From: Bradyrhizobium lablabi
Lineage (GTDB): Bacteria; Pseudomonadota; Alphaproteobacteria; Rhizobiales; Xanthobacteraceae
Assembly (NCBI RefSeq): GCF_900141755.1
Contig: NZ_LT670844.1
Location: forward strand, 5,084,001-5,148,000
Direction of reading: 5' to 3'
DNA length: 64,000 nucleotides
A program made the translations under genes and the position numbers. Below the pieces are notes generated by a model, which made no database searches, was not told the origin of the DNA, and was given only the letters and a program-made list of their open reading frames with translations. Numbering within the stretch: the first letter of the stretch is position 1; each line of letters opens with the position of its first letter. Positions 26,634-35,116 of this stretch are shown in pieces.

Positions 26634-27986
26634 TCAATTTTTCATCGCTTGCATCAGCGCTGAAATCTTTATCGTCGCGAAATTGGAGAAGGTGTCCGAC
26701 ACCGCGTACGGCAGAATGATCTGGTCGTTGTGCCGCATCGCCCCGCAGGTATAGACGACGTTGGGAACGTATCCTTCGCGCTCGGATGGTTCAGGTCGCA
26801 GCAACGGCTCGCGCGAGCGCGCAAGCACCTTGGAGGGGTCGCTCTTGTCGAGCAGCGCCGCGCCGATCGAGTATTTGCGGACCGGGCCGACGCCGTGCGT
26901 CAGCAGTAGCCAGCCTTCATCGAGTTCGATCGGCGACCCGCAATTCCCGATCTGAACGAACTCCCAGGGAAATTCCGGCTTCAGAATGGCCTCACCGCCG
27001 TCCCATGTGTAGAGGTCGTCGGAATAGATCAGATACAGGTTCTCGTTATCCTGCCGCGCGATCATGGCGTATTTGCCGCCGATCTTGCGCGGGAACAGCG
27101 CCATGCCTTTGTTGCCAGCCGCCGCACCCTTCAGGGGCGTCATCCGGAACGAGGTGAAATCGCTGGTCTCGATCAATTCCGAACGGATCGCCCGTCCACT
27201 GTAGGCGGTATAGGTCGCGTAATAGGTCTTCCGATCGCCATCGCGGAATTCGACAAAGCGGGCATCCTCAATGCCGTTGGATTGTGATTCGGTAACCGGA
27301 AAAATGACGCGCTCGCTGAGTTCCTCGTCGGAATTGAACGTCAACTCGATACAGTCGCCTTCGGGTCCGGTTACACGGCGGCTAATCCGGGGGCTCGAAG
27401 CAAGGCGAGCCGTCGGATCCACGGTCAGGCTGCCGTCGGCAGCGATGGCGCCGACCCGAAACGTCAGTGACGACACATGCCCTTCGCCTGTCGCACGCAG
27501 ACTGAGAATGAAGCGCAAGCCGCCTTTCGGCGCGTCCGACTGGTCGGGGTGCGGCACGATAGAGGGGTTGAACAAGGCCGAGGCTTCGAACGAATACTCG
27601 TGAAGAAAATAAGCGCCGATCAGCTGGCGCTGGACGGTGGAAAAGGTGCCGTGAGCCGACAACGCCTGTTCCATGACGTCGGCGCGGGCCTCGAACGTCG
27701 CCAGCAGGTTGCGATGCCGGCCCTGGAAATTTTCCAGGACATCGGCGAGCTGGCCGGTAACGGCTTCGGAATCGAGGGCGAGAACCCGGTCGACGATATG
27801 GTTGGCGCGGGTCTTGTCGGTCGGGTTGAGATCGCGCGGTTCAGTCGCCGGCTTGAACGGACGCACGATCACCCGCGCGGGGTCGGGACGCAGATAGAGC
27901 GCCTTTCGATTCAGGAAGGTGGTGGCTTGCAACAAGTTGCCCTCGGCTCGCTGGAGTGGGAGGTGAAATTCAGGCGCCCACGGCAA
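26634..27986 (-). CDS. Glycoside hydrolase family 130 (beta-mannoside phosphorylase-like)
   Basis: GH130 enzymes phosphorolyse or hydrolyse beta-mannosides. The 450-residue protein has the five-bladed propeller pattern, with EDARFVEF, TYTAYSGRAIRSELIETSDF, NKGMALFPRKIGGKYAMIAR, a DLYTWDGGEAIL segment, QIGNCGSPIELDEGWLLLTH and YVPNVVYTCGA in order. The N-terminal 120 residues are a helical extension common in the bacterial GH130 group with longer proteins. The start overlaps the glycosyltransferase gene by 17 bp. The operon with a phosphomannose isomerase suggests turnover of a mannose-containing glycan. Confidence 0.85.
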   Translation of the reverse strand: MPWAPEFHLPLQRAEGNLLQATTFLNRKALYLRPDPARVIVRPFKPATEPRDLNPTDKTRANHIVDRVLALDSEAVTGQLADVLENFQGRHRNLLATFEARADVMEQALSAHGTFSTVQRQLIGAYFLHEYSFEASALFNPSIVPHPDQSDAPKGGLRFILSLRATGEGHVSSLTFRVGAIAADGSLTVDPTARLASSPRISRRVTGPEGDCIELTFNSDEELSERVIFPVTESQSNGIEDARFVEFRDGDRKTYYATYTAYSGRAIRSELIETSDFTSFRMTPLKGAAAGNKGMALFPRKIGGKYAMIARQDNENLYLIYSDDLYTWDGGEAILKPEFPWEFVQIGNCGSPIELDEGWLLLTHGVGPVRKYSIGAALLDKSDPSKVLARSREPLLRPEPSEREGYVPNVVYTCGAMRHNDQIILPYAVSDTFSNFATIKISALMQAMKN

Positions 27987-30255
27987 GAAGCGCCGCAGGT
28001 TTTGTCAGGTTGGAGTTGACGCGCGCAAGCTGTCGAATCTCCGCAAGGCCAAGGAGATAGGACAAGACTGACTCGCCGCCGCGATTTTCGTTGGCGCGAT
28101 CGGGATGCAGTCCGTCGCGGCAACCGCCTGTGCGCGGATCGACCAATGCGACGGACAGGTCGTTGCTGCCGAGAAACCACCCGAAGACGCGGGTTGCGAT
28201 GGCCTTCCATTCCGCATCGCCCTCGGCCCGCCAAGCCGCAAGGCAGGCAGCGATCGAGGCCGTGGCTTCCACCGGCTGCTGGTCATAGGCGCGGGGAGGT
28301 TGCCGCCGCTCGCCGAAGCCGGCGGTGCCGATGGGGCGGAAATGACCTCCCGATGCCGTTTGTTGCGTCATCAGCCAACGCAGCGATCTCAATCCGGCAT
28401 CGACATAGGCGGGGGTTCGCGTTGCCATGCCTGTCACCATCAAGGCCTGCGGCAAGCGCGCATTGTCGTAAGCGAGCCCTTCCTCGAACCAAACCCAGCC
28501 GGGTAATTCGACGGAGGCGAGAATGGTCATCAGCCTCTCGGCAAGAACGTGTCGGACTTCGCCGGCATGAAAATCGTTTGGATTGGTCGCGCAGTAAGCG
28601 TCCAAACCGAGCAGCGTGAAGGCCCATGCGCGGGGCGAGTGAAACGCTTCCGCGGTGGGAAGCGCCTCGGCAAACAGGGATGCCGCCCACGATCGGCGCG
28701 ACGGATTGGAGTCGCTGCGGGCGCACTCGCCCAAGGCCCACAGGGTCCGCCCGTGGCTGTCTTCGGAACCACTGTCTTCGAGCCAGGCTCGATTGAAGCC
28801 CATGAAGTTGCGGAAACGTCTTGTGTCGGGATTCCACGCATGCTGCACGAAAGCAGCAAAGCGGGCCGTCAGAACCTCGGAAAGGCGCTGCTCGCCCGGA
28901 TTGTTGAGCGCGCAGGCCAGCAACAGCGCGCGGGCGTTGTCGTCGACGCAATAGCCGTGCGAGCGATCCGGTACCGAATGCACGGCATGCTGAAACAGTC
29001 CGGTATCGTCGCACATCGACAGGAAATGGCCGATTTGCATGTCGGGCGCTGCCGGGCTGCGTGACTCGGGGGACGCCGTGTCGGAGCGCGCAACGACCTT
29101 GATCCAGTGACCTTGCCGCGCATGTTCGAAGGCGGACACGTAACGCTCGGCGGCGCGTTCCCATGTCATCGTTCGGCTGACCGCATAGGCGCGCCGGCAC
29201 GTCACGTGTCGGCGGGCATCGTCTGTAAGCAATTCCGCGATTTCGTGGCCGGTCGCCGCCGCGTCGCCAAAGGGGACCAGAACGCCGCGTCCATCAGCCA
29301 ATAGCTCGTTGGCGTGCCAGTAGGGCGTCGAGACGACCGGCTTTCCCAGTCCAAAGCTGTAGGCCAGTGTACCCGAGGTCATCTGCGCCTCGTCGAGATA
29401 GGGCGTGACATAGACGTCGCACATCGAAATGAATTCGAGCAGCGTGGCCTGATCGACGAATTGGTCAAGGAACACCACGTGGTCTTCGACGTCGAGCTCA
29501 CGCACGCGTGCGAGCAGGCTTTCGCGATAGGCCTCGCCCTGGTCCCGCACCAGATTTGGATGCGTTGCGCCGAGCACGACATAGACCGCATCCGTGCAGC
29601 GTTTCAGTATCGACGGCATGGCGTCGATCATGACCTCGATACCCTTGTTGGGCGACAGCAGGCCGAATGTCAGAACAACCGACCTCCCGCTAAATCCGAG
29701 CTTGGCCTTCGCCGCATCAGGCCCGACAAACGCAACGTCAGGAATGCCGTGCGCGATGATCTCGATCTTGTCGTCCGGCACCTGATAGACGCTGCGCAGC
29801 AGCTCACGGCCCTTGTTGGCCATCACCACGACCTTTGACGACGCCTCGACGATGCGCTCCATGACCGCGCGTTGAATGGCCGTCGGCTTGGCCAACACCG
29901 TGTGAAACGTCGTCACCACCGGCATGGTGAGGCGCGACAACAGCACGAGGATGTGGGCGCCAGCTTCGCCACCGAAAATGCCGAATTCGTGCTGCAGGCA
30001 CACGGTGTCGAACCGGCCAGCGTTCAGGAAGTCTGCCGCGCGTATGTACTCTTCGATATTGTCGTCCTTGATTTCAAAAACGACCGCCGGAGGATAATCG
30101 TAGGCTTGACCGCGATCGGTCATCGCCACGATAGAGGTTTCCAGGTTCCGGTGTGAAGTCGATATCGCCTGCTGCAGGTCAGTGGTAAAGGTTGCTATCC
30201 CGCAGCGGCGCGGTAGCGAATTGCCGATGACGGCGATACGGCGGAGCGGCGTCAT
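27970..30255 (-). CDS. GT4 glycosyltransferase fused to an alpha/alpha-toroid-like domain
   Basis: Residues 1-385 form a GT-B fold of family GT4: an N-terminal VIGNSLPRRCGIATFTTDL, a QHEFGIFGGEAG segment, HGIPD, FGLLSPNKGIEVMIDA and the donor-site region CDVYVTPYLDEAQMTSG followed by LAYSFGLGKPVVSTPY. Residues 415-761 read as a six-hairpin (alpha/alpha) glycosidase-like toroid (GYCVDDNARALLLACAL, SHGRTLWALGECAR, YDQQPVEATASI, ENRGGESVLSYLLGLAEI). The fusion suggests coupled synthesis and processing of one polymer. It overlaps the isomerase gene by 4 bp and the GH130 gene by 17 bp. Sugar donor and acceptor are unknown; mannose is likely from context. Confidence 0.85.
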   Translation of the reverse strand: MTPLRRIAVIGNSLPRRCGIATFTTDLQQAISTSHRNLETSIVAMTDRGQAYDYPPAVVFEIKDDNIEEYIRAADFLNAGRFDTVCLQHEFGIFGGEAGAHILVLLSRLTMPVVTTFHTVLAKPTAIQRAVMERIVEASSKVVVMANKGRELLRSVYQVPDDKIEIIAHGIPDVAFVGPDAAKAKLGFSGRSVVLTFGLLSPNKGIEVMIDAMPSILKRCTDAVYVVLGATHPNLVRDQGEAYRESLLARVRELDVEDHVVFLDQFVDQATLLEFISMCDVYVTPYLDEAQMTSGTLAYSFGLGKPVVSTPYWHANELLADGRGVLVPFGDAAATGHEIAELLTDDARRHVTCRRAYAVSRTMTWERAAERYVSAFEHARQGHWIKVVARSDTASPESRSPAAPDMQIGHFLSMCDDTGLFQHAVHSVPDRSHGYCVDDNARALLLACALNNPGEQRLSEVLTARFAAFVQHAWNPDTRRFRNFMGFNRAWLEDSGSEDSHGRTLWALGECARSDSNPSRRSWAASLFAEALPTAEAFHSPRAWAFTLLGLDAYCATNPNDFHAGEVRHVLAERLMTILASVELPGWVWFEEGLAYDNARLPQALMVTGMATRTPAYVDAGLRSLRWLMTQQTASGGHFRPIGTAGFGERRQPPRAYDQQPVEATASIAACLAAWRAEGDAEWKAIATRVFGWFLGSNDLSVALVDPRTGGCRDGLHPDRANENRGGESVLSYLLGLAEIRQLARVNSNLTKPAALLAVGA

Positions 30256-31166
30256 GTCTGCACCTCGACAATCTCGTTCGATTTCGGTGAGTACACCGCC
30301 GTTCGCGCTCCACCATCTTGCAGCAGAGAAGCAATGGGATCGGGTCCCGGATACGCGACCAGACCGCTCATCCCGTCGGGTCCAACCTCGATGCCGGTTC
30401 GATCAGCCTCAATAAACATGGCGTCACCCACGGTCGTATCGGTCAAGGCGATGCGCCCGCTCCCCTCAATCACAAGGATCCAGGTTTCCCGATCGGTATT
30501 GAGTGCCCAATTCGAGTTCGGCGAGAGATCGATCCGCTCAAGAACGAAATGCTGGCTTGCGATGAGCATCGTGCGAGCGGCGGTGAGACGTCGTGGACCG
30601 GGCTGAGCCTGAAGTGGCCCCGCGTCGGAAACAGCGACAGCGCTGTCTTCGTGCAGTTCGCGCCGCCTCCCATAATCGAACAGGCGGAACGTCGCATCGC
30701 TGTACTGTTGAATCTCGGCGAGCACGATACCAGCGCCGATCGCGTGGATCGTGCCGGCGGGGACGAAGATGACGTCGCCTTTCTTAACGGCACGCCATTG
30801 CGTGAGACTTGCAATCGAGCCATCCCTGATCGACGCGCGCAAATCCCGCGGCGTGAGGTGCCGTTTCAATCCAACGGCTACCCGCGCGCCGGGCGCGGCG
30901 AAGAGGATGTACCATGCCTCGGTCTTGCCGTTCGGCAGGCCGATCGAGCGCGCGAAGGCATCGTCCGGATGAACCTGGACTGACAAAGGCTCACTGGTGA
31001 ACAGTAATTTCAGCAGCAAGGCCGGGCTCGGCGCATCTTGATCGACGCGCTGAAACCACAATTCTCCGATTGCGTCATTAGAGCCGTCAATGCCGCTCCA
31101 GGGATGGAGATCGGCGACCCCCCAGGGCTTGCGCACGACCCGCACGGAGGCATGTTCAATGGCCAT
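30252..31166 (-). CDS. Class I mannose-6-phosphate isomerase
   Basis: The 304-residue protein interconverts fructose-6-phosphate and mannose-6-phosphate. The zinc site is visible: SVQVHPDD (Gln and His), KTEAWYIL (Glu) and GTIHAIGAG (His), with a second cupin half ending at LVAYPGPDP. It heads the operon and overlaps the glycosyltransferase gene by 4 bp (ATGA), so mannose-6-phosphate supply is tied to the two downstream enzymes. Confidence 0.88.
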   Translation of the reverse strand: MAIEHASVRVVRKPWGVADLHPWSGIDGSNDAIGELWFQRVDQDAPSPALLLKLLFTSEPLSVQVHPDDAFARSIGLPNGKTEAWYILFAAPGARVAVGLKRHLTPRDLRASIRDGSIASLTQWRAVKKGDVIFVPAGTIHAIGAGIVLAEIQQYSDATFRLFDYGRRRELHEDSAVAVSDAGPLQAQPGPRRLTAARTMLIASQHFVLERIDLSPNSNWALNTDRETWILVIEGSGRIALTDTTVGDAMFIEADRTGIEVGPDGMSGLVAYPGPDPIASLLQDGGARTAVYSPKSNEIVEVQT

Positions 31167-31764
31167 AGCTTGTCCTGACCCGTCACGCGCATATCGAAGC
31201 GATATGCCGTTGGTCGATACCGTCCATAAGTTTTGGCGTGGCTAAGGCGTAGCGTTTTCGGGAGACGCGCCGTTGCGGCGATCCAATTACGCTAACTGAT
31301 CAGATGGATACTCAGATGCCCGATAGCAACCTCTTGCGGGTTCCTAAAGACCGTAGCGTTCGTATTTTGCCGGAAATGAGCGAAATGACGGGATAATGGA
31401 GCCGCACGGTCGTCGAATGGCTCGTTATCGCGCTGACACGGTCGAGCGTTCATGCCGACGAACGTCAGCCAGAGAGCTGAACGGCCCCAACAGCTTAAAG
31501 TTTGTTCTCTATCTTGGATTGTATATTTGGCTTGGAATTGAAAGCGAAATAGTGCCCGTAAAATCGCGCCGATCGGCGGCCACCGCCGAAGCTTTCAACC
31601 GTGTTCGCGTCAAGTCATCAGGCCAATTTCAAATATAAGTTGTATTCGCCGGAACTCTTTGTCGCTGGGGCGGTTGTGAATTGATCCCCGAGCGCGGCGG
31701 GATCGGCTGGCAGCCACAATCGGCAGGCCGTTGAAATTTTCATCCACCCCGCTTGGAGGACATC
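31167..31764. other. Spacer upstream of divergent genes, no supported gene
   Basis: These 598 bp separate the mannose operon from a small exported protein gene. One 80-codon plus-strand frame (31396-31638) has poor codon use and no ribosome site and is rejected. The only signals I can propose are a candidate EcfG-type promoter near 31651 and the Shine-Dalgarno at 31754-31760. A small RNA could be hidden here, but nothing shows it. Confidence 0.4.
31651..31675 (+). promoter_or_regulatory. Candidate EcfG-type (general stress) promoter
   Basis: GGAAC (31651-31655) is followed after 16 bp by GGTT (31672-31675), close to the alphaproteobacterial EcfG pattern GGAAC-N16/17-CGTT. It lies 90 bp upstream of the small exported protein gene at 31765. 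The -10 half deviates by one base. Confidence 0.35.
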
Positions 31765-32082
31765 ATGAACAAGATAGCAATCTCTTTCGCAGTGGGCGCA
31801 GGTGCGCTGTTCGCAACTGCCGCCACCGCGGCACCACTCACTGCCGATCTATCGGTAACTCAGGACAGCAACATCCAGAACGTCCGCATGGTATGCGACG
31901 AAAACGGCCGTTGCTGGCGTGAACGCCGTGATCAGCGCGTCATCATCCGCGACCCCCGCGACTCCTACGGGTACGACGCTCCTCGCGAGCGCTACATCGA
32001 GCGCCGTGGCTATGAAGAACGTGGCGGTATCGGCATCGACGTTCCCGGCGTGAGCGTGGGCATCGGCACCGGCCGCTACTGA
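31765..32082 (+). CDS. Small exported Arg/Tyr-rich protein, paralogue A (105 aa)
   Basis: A signal peptide (KIAISFAVGAGALFATAATA) is followed by a mature part of about 83 residues with QNVRMVCDENGRCW (two Cys), an Arg-rich middle with RERYIERRGYEE, and a C-terminal VPGVSVGIGTGRY. TTGGAGGA precedes ATG 31765. It is clearly paralogous to the protein at 35928-36248. The function is unknown; stress-linked periplasmic protein is a guess from the candidate promoter. Confidence 0.8.
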   Translation: MNKIAISFAVGAGALFATAATAAPLTADLSVTQDSNIQNVRMVCDENGRCWRERRDQRVIIRDPRDSYGYDAPRERYIERRGYEERGGIGIDVPGVSVGIGTGRY

Positions 32083-32098
32083 GGACACATGCAAAAGT

Positions 32099-32124
32099 CC
32101 GCGGAGAAATCCGCGGCTTCTTTT
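32099..32124 (+). terminator. Rho-independent terminator after the small exported protein
   Basis: CCGCGGA (32099-32105) and TCCGCGG (32110-32116) form a 7-bp stem closed by a GAAA tetraloop, followed by CTTCTTTT. It lies 17 bp after the stop at 32082. Confidence 0.7.
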
Positions 32125-32246
32125 GGAGGCGACGCTCAGCGCGACGGCCCGAGCAAAGCCCCTTGTTAAGAGCGCAAGTGGAAATAACAGAACCAGGACC
32201 GGAACGATTGGCCTTCGGTGCAATCGTCCTTTGAATTGGAAATCAA

Positions 32247-32492
32247 TTGATCAAAGCGCTCTCGGCCATCGCAATTTCTGCCTTCATTGCGGCGGCCGTG
32301 TTCATACTCCCTGGATTTGCCCCACAAGTCGAAGCTGGAGCGCCGGTCGCCCTCCAGAAGAGCAGCCGGCTCGTTATTCATACCGTCGATCGCGGCTGTA
32401 CCAAGCAGACCTGGCCCAACTTCAGTGCCCCATGCCTGCATGGTAATGGCGCGAAGCTTGAGCCTCGCTTTGTCAGTGCTGATCGCGGCTAA
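32247..32492 (+). CDS. Small exported protein with TTG start (81 aa)
   Basis: The protein has a signal peptide (about 6-30, ending VEA-GAP) and a mature part with a Cys pair framing the motif CTKQTWPNFSAPCL, then a C-terminal RFVSADRG. Proteins with a C-x-QTWPN motif recur in Bradyrhizobium. TTG 32247 with TTGGAA upstream is the only plausible start. Function unknown. Confidence 0.6.
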   Translation: MIKALSAIAISAFIAAAVFILPGFAPQVEAGAPVALQKSSRLVIHTVDRGCTKQTWPNFSAPCLHGNGAKLEPRFVSADRG

Positions 32493-32505
32493 CCGGAAGA
32501 CCTTC

Positions 32506-32751
32506 ATGACCAGCCCAGCTGTTCGGAATGATATTCAAATCGACCGAGTTTGCAGTGCCGCCATCTGCGAGGAAATAGGTGATCGGCTGCGTATCAGCCT
32601 GCAAGGCGAGCCCGAGCGATTGCCGCAACATATGATGATGCTCGTCGAGCAAATGGCGCAGAACGATTGCGTCTTCGCCGTAGTTAGCAACAAAAGCGAA
32701 ACCGCACTAAACCGATCAAATTTATACAGACAGCAGCAGATCAGCTTGTAA
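32506..32751 (+). CDS. Small hypothetical protein (81 aa)
   Basis: The protein starts TSPAVRNDIQIDRVCSAAIC and continues EEIGDRLRISLQGEPERLP, ending in a polar tail. The ATG at 32506 follows GGAAGA at about 6 bp. It is helical and may be cytoplasmic. It resembles a small signalling-type protein of rhizobia by composition only. Confidence 0.5.
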   Translation: MTSPAVRNDIQIDRVCSAAICEEIGDRLRISLQGEPERLPQHMMMLVEQMAQNDCVFAVVSNKSETALNRSNLYRQQQISL

Positions 32752-32784
32752 TGCTGCGTCTGAACCAAAATACGGAGGTGACAA

Positions 32785-33090
32785 ATGAATATGTCGAGTG
32801 AAAGCCTGTTGGTCATATTGTTTGTGGGTCTCGTTGCAGGCTGGTTGGCAGGTCAAATCGTGCGAGGGACCGGCTTTGGGATCATTGGTGACCTCATTGT
32901 CGGTATTCTGGGCGCCTTTATCGGGAGTTGGTTGTTGCCTCAGCTGGGCATCCATCTCGGTATGGGAGTGATCAGCGCAATCATCAACGCTACCATCGGT
33001 GCGATATTGCTGCTGCTTGTCGTGCGACTGTTTCGAGGTGGCGGCGGCTGGGGAAGCAGGTGGAGCGGTGGCTGGGGTCGGCGATGGTGA
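32785..33090 (+). CDS. GlsB/YeaQ/YmgE family stress-response membrane protein
   Basis: The 101-residue protein has three hydrophobic segments with the family pattern LVAGWLAGQIVRGTGFGIIG, DLIVGILGAFIGSWLL and IINATIGAILLLLVVRLF. It ends in a Gly/Trp/Arg tail. GGAGG lies upstream of the start. Relatives are inner-membrane proteins induced by acid or general stress. A terminator follows at 33220. Confidence 0.85.
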   Translation: MNMSSESLLVILFVGLVAGWLAGQIVRGTGFGIIGDLIVGILGAFIGSWLLPQLGIHLGMGVISAIINATIGAILLLLVVRLFRGGGGWGSRWSGGWGRRW

Positions 33091-33219
33091 CGCGGCAGCA
33101 GGTGCTGTCAGGACACCCGTTCTGTCGAACTAGAATAATCTGCCTGGAACCAATGTCGCCAGCCCAGCTTGGTGGTGGGCTACCGGATGCCAATGCGCCC
33201 CCAGGCATCCGATGAAATG

Positions 33220-33256
33220 ACGGCCCCCGCATGTACCCCCGTGCTGGGGCCGTTTT
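33220..33256 (+). terminator. Rho-independent terminator between convergent genes
   Basis: ACGGCCCC (33220-33227) and GGGGCCGT (33246-33253) form an 8-bp GC-rich stem followed by TTT. It lies between the GlsB-family gene and the convergent Crp/Fnr gene. Confidence 0.7.
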
Positions 33257-33271
33257 CTTGTGATCTTGTTT

Positions 33272-33949
33272 CTAGTCACGCTCTCTTAGCAGGGGCTTCT
33301 CATGCAAAACTGCACTCAACAGCGAATTGTGGACCTCGATATGCCCGTTGTAGCTGATGAGGCCCAGCTTGCGAAACTTGTTCATGAAATGGCTTACTCG
33401 GGATCGAGTGGTGCCGACCATCTCCGCCAGCGTTTCTTGACTGATATGCGGACTGATCGGCTGCGGACTGCCTTCCTTACCGAAATTCGCGAGCAGCAAA
33501 AGCAGCCGCGCAAGCCGCCGTTCACTCGAATTGAATAGCTGGTCGATCAAATCCTCCTCAATCCGGCTGTTCCGGGTCAGGAGATAGGTCATGAATAGCT
33601 CCGAAAATTTCGGCTCATCCTGAATAGCCGCGATCATCGCGTCTTTCGTGATTGACGTGATGACGCAATCCTCTATCGCTGTTGTCGTCGCGATGCGTAG
33701 CGGATGACCATTCATGCATCCTTCGCCAAAGAACTGCCCGGGCTCTAGAATTGCGACGACCGCTTCCTTGCCCTGCTCAGACACGACAGTAAGCTTGACC
33801 TTGCCCCTTTGAATGTAAAAAACCGTGTCCGCGACATCGCCTTGCTCGAACACGTGCTGGTTCTTGTGAAATTCGAGGATCGTTTTCCCCGTGCCCACCT
33901 TGGCGAGAAAGATCTTGGGGTCAAACATGTCCCTGGTTGGCTTACCCAT
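33272..33949 (-). CDS. Crp/Fnr-family transcriptional regulator
   Basis: The 225-residue protein has a cyclic-nucleotide-binding-like domain (FHKNQHVFEQGDVADTVFYI, then GQFFGEGCMNG) and a C-terminal winged helix with the recognition segment SQETLAEMVGTTRSRVSHFM. The long dimerisation helix lies between. No N-terminal Cys cluster is present, so it is not an Fnr iron-sulfur sensor. AAGGAGG sits 3-9 bp before ATG 33949; an in-frame extension upstream is not favoured. Ligand and targets are unknown. Confidence 0.88.
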   Translation of the reverse strand: MGKPTRDMFDPKIFLAKVGTGKTILEFHKNQHVFEQGDVADTVFYIQRGKVKLTVVSEQGKEAVVAILEPGQFFGEGCMNGHPLRIATTTAIEDCVITSITKDAMIAAIQDEPKFSELFMTYLLTRNSRIEEDLIDQLFNSSERRLARLLLLLANFGKEGSPQPISPHISQETLAEMVGTTRSRVSHFMNKFRKLGLISYNGHIEVHNSLLSAVLHEKPLLRERD

Positions 33950-34064
33950 GGGAGCCTCCTTTGGCTCGACGAACTTGATCGACTTTGGTTGGCTGCCAAG
34001 CGCCAACCCTACTTTTGCGCGCCTACTTTGGCACTGGCGGTGAGCTGCTGCTCCCATCAGGTCA

Positions 34065-34394
34065 TCATTTACGGCGCTTGTCCCGTTTCGCAGAGATTAC
34101 CCCCTGATTGTCAGCAGTTCTACGGAGAACCCCCGCTTTTTTCAGCGCGTCGTTTCGCCGCGCGCCGGGCGACATCGCCTGGGCTTCCTCAAGCGCGTCA
34201 ATCGCCCTCGCGTGCAGGCTGCGGCTGTCGCTCACCAGATCAGTTGCGATGGTGACGATATGAGTGTGACCGCACTTGGGGCAATCAAATGTGCGGATGT
34301 CGAAGTTGGATGACCCCCGCGCAACACGCGCCAGATGCATCCTTGCATCGCATTTTGGGCAGCGCCGCCGCTGACTGGCAATGAGGGGCATCAC
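34065..34394 (-). CDS. Zinc-ribbon protein fused to a helical-hairpin module (109 aa)
   Basis: Residues 10-50 form a zinc ribbon with two C-P-K-C knuckles (RRCPKCDARMHLARVARG and FDCPKCGHTH). Residues 60-100 contain a helical module with the pattern ALEEAQAMSPGARRNDALKK then A-x-x-LRR. The same two modules occur as separate adjacent genes at 34883-35116 and 34669-34872. Nucleic-acid or protein binding is plausible; no activity is known. Confidence 0.72.
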   Translation of the reverse strand: MMPLIASQRRRCPKCDARMHLARVARGSSNFDIRTFDCPKCGHTHIVTIATDLVSDSRSLHARAIDALEEAQAMSPGARRNDALKKAGVLRRTADNQGVISAKRDKRRK

Positions 34395-34418
34395 AGGACG
34401 AGGAACAAGTTTTCGGCA

Positions 34419-34622
34419 TCAACCGTCCCACGTGTGGGCGTCCAACCAACCCTTGTTCTTAAAGAGTCTACGAAGCGACGCGGCGGTCTGTAGAAGTTGA
34501 TTCCGCCTCGGACCCCTTGGAAGGGATCGGGCAAGACGCAGAACGTCGCGTCGTTTCTCGACAAGGTCCGAGATTTTGTAACGCAGTTCGAACGGCGGCT
34601 TGAGATCGGCAGAGGGGGACAA
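34419..34622 (-). CDS. Small helical-hairpin protein (67 aa)
   Basis: The protein consists mostly of the module DVLRLARSLPRGPRRNQLLQ followed by TAASLRRLF, the same pattern as in its two neighbours. A spacing of L-x-x-A-x-x-L-P-x-G-x-x-R recurs in many tiny rhizobial proteins. Function unknown. Confidence 0.65.
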   Translation of the reverse strand: MSPSADLKPPFELRYKISDLVEKRRDVLRLARSLPRGPRRNQLLQTAASLRRLFKNKGWLDAHTWDG

Positions 34623-34668
34623 TTTGCGACTCCGAGTTTGAGACGCGTCCTATGGTCTTGGATCGCCG

Positions 34669-34872
34669 TCAGCCTGTTACTTTCAGCACGCCGTTGGGCT
34701 GTTCCGGCATCAGCAAATTTTTCATGTCTGCAGCAGCGCGAAGTTGTTCGGCTCTTCTGATGGCTTGGGATCGCAACGATCCCTGCGGTAAGTTTTTTGC
34801 GTTCGCGAGAGCCTCGGATGCCCGGGCTGCCCAGTCGTGAATATCAATATCGCTGCGCGTCAATCTTGTCAC
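34669..34872 (-). CDS. Small helical-hairpin protein (67 aa), separated partner of a zinc ribbon
   Basis: The protein carries the module EALANAKNLPQGSLRSQAIR followed by RAEQLRAAAD. I start it at GTG 34872 because AAGGA lies about 7 bp upstream; that places it 10 bp after the stop of the zinc-ribbon gene, giving a tidy two-gene unit. A longer ATG start (34926) would overlap that gene. Confidence 0.62.
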   Translation of the reverse strand: MTRLTRSDIDIHDWAARASEALANAKNLPQGSLRSQAIRRAEQLRAAADMKNLLMPEQPNGVLKVTG

Positions 34873-34882
34873 GTCATCGTCC

Positions 34883-35116
34883 TTACTCTGGCGCTCGCAG
34901 GTCGCTGTGCTCCCAGCCGACAGCATCGGACTTCATCGGGTCAGCGCTTACCTGGGCCTCATGAATAAGGCCGCATTCAGTGCATCTCAGTGTCCAGTGC
35001 TCAAAGCCGGAACGAGCTGCGGTAACGCGCTGGACCTTCATGCGCGACTCGCATCTGGGACAACGAGGCCGTGCTGCCGCGCGGGGGGAGAGGGTGGACG
35101 TTTGCGGATCTGACAT
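34883..35116 (-). CDS. Small zinc-ribbon protein (77 aa)
   Basis: The protein has two Cys knuckles (RPRCPRCESRM and LRCTECGLIH) flanking a strand KVQRVTAARSGFEHWT, matching residues 10-50 of the 34065-34394 protein. GGGAAG precedes ATG 35116; the frame is open upstream but without a ribosome site. It is followed at 10 bp by the helical-hairpin gene. Confidence 0.68.
   Translation of the reverse strand: MSDPQTSTLSPRAAARPRCPRCESRMKVQRVTAARSGFEHWTLRCTECGLIHEAQVSADPMKSDAVGWEHSDLRAPE

Noticed and set aside
31396..31638. An 80-codon plus-strand frame in the 31.2-31.8 kb spacer
   Set aside because: No ribosome site, poor codon use and no protein-like features.
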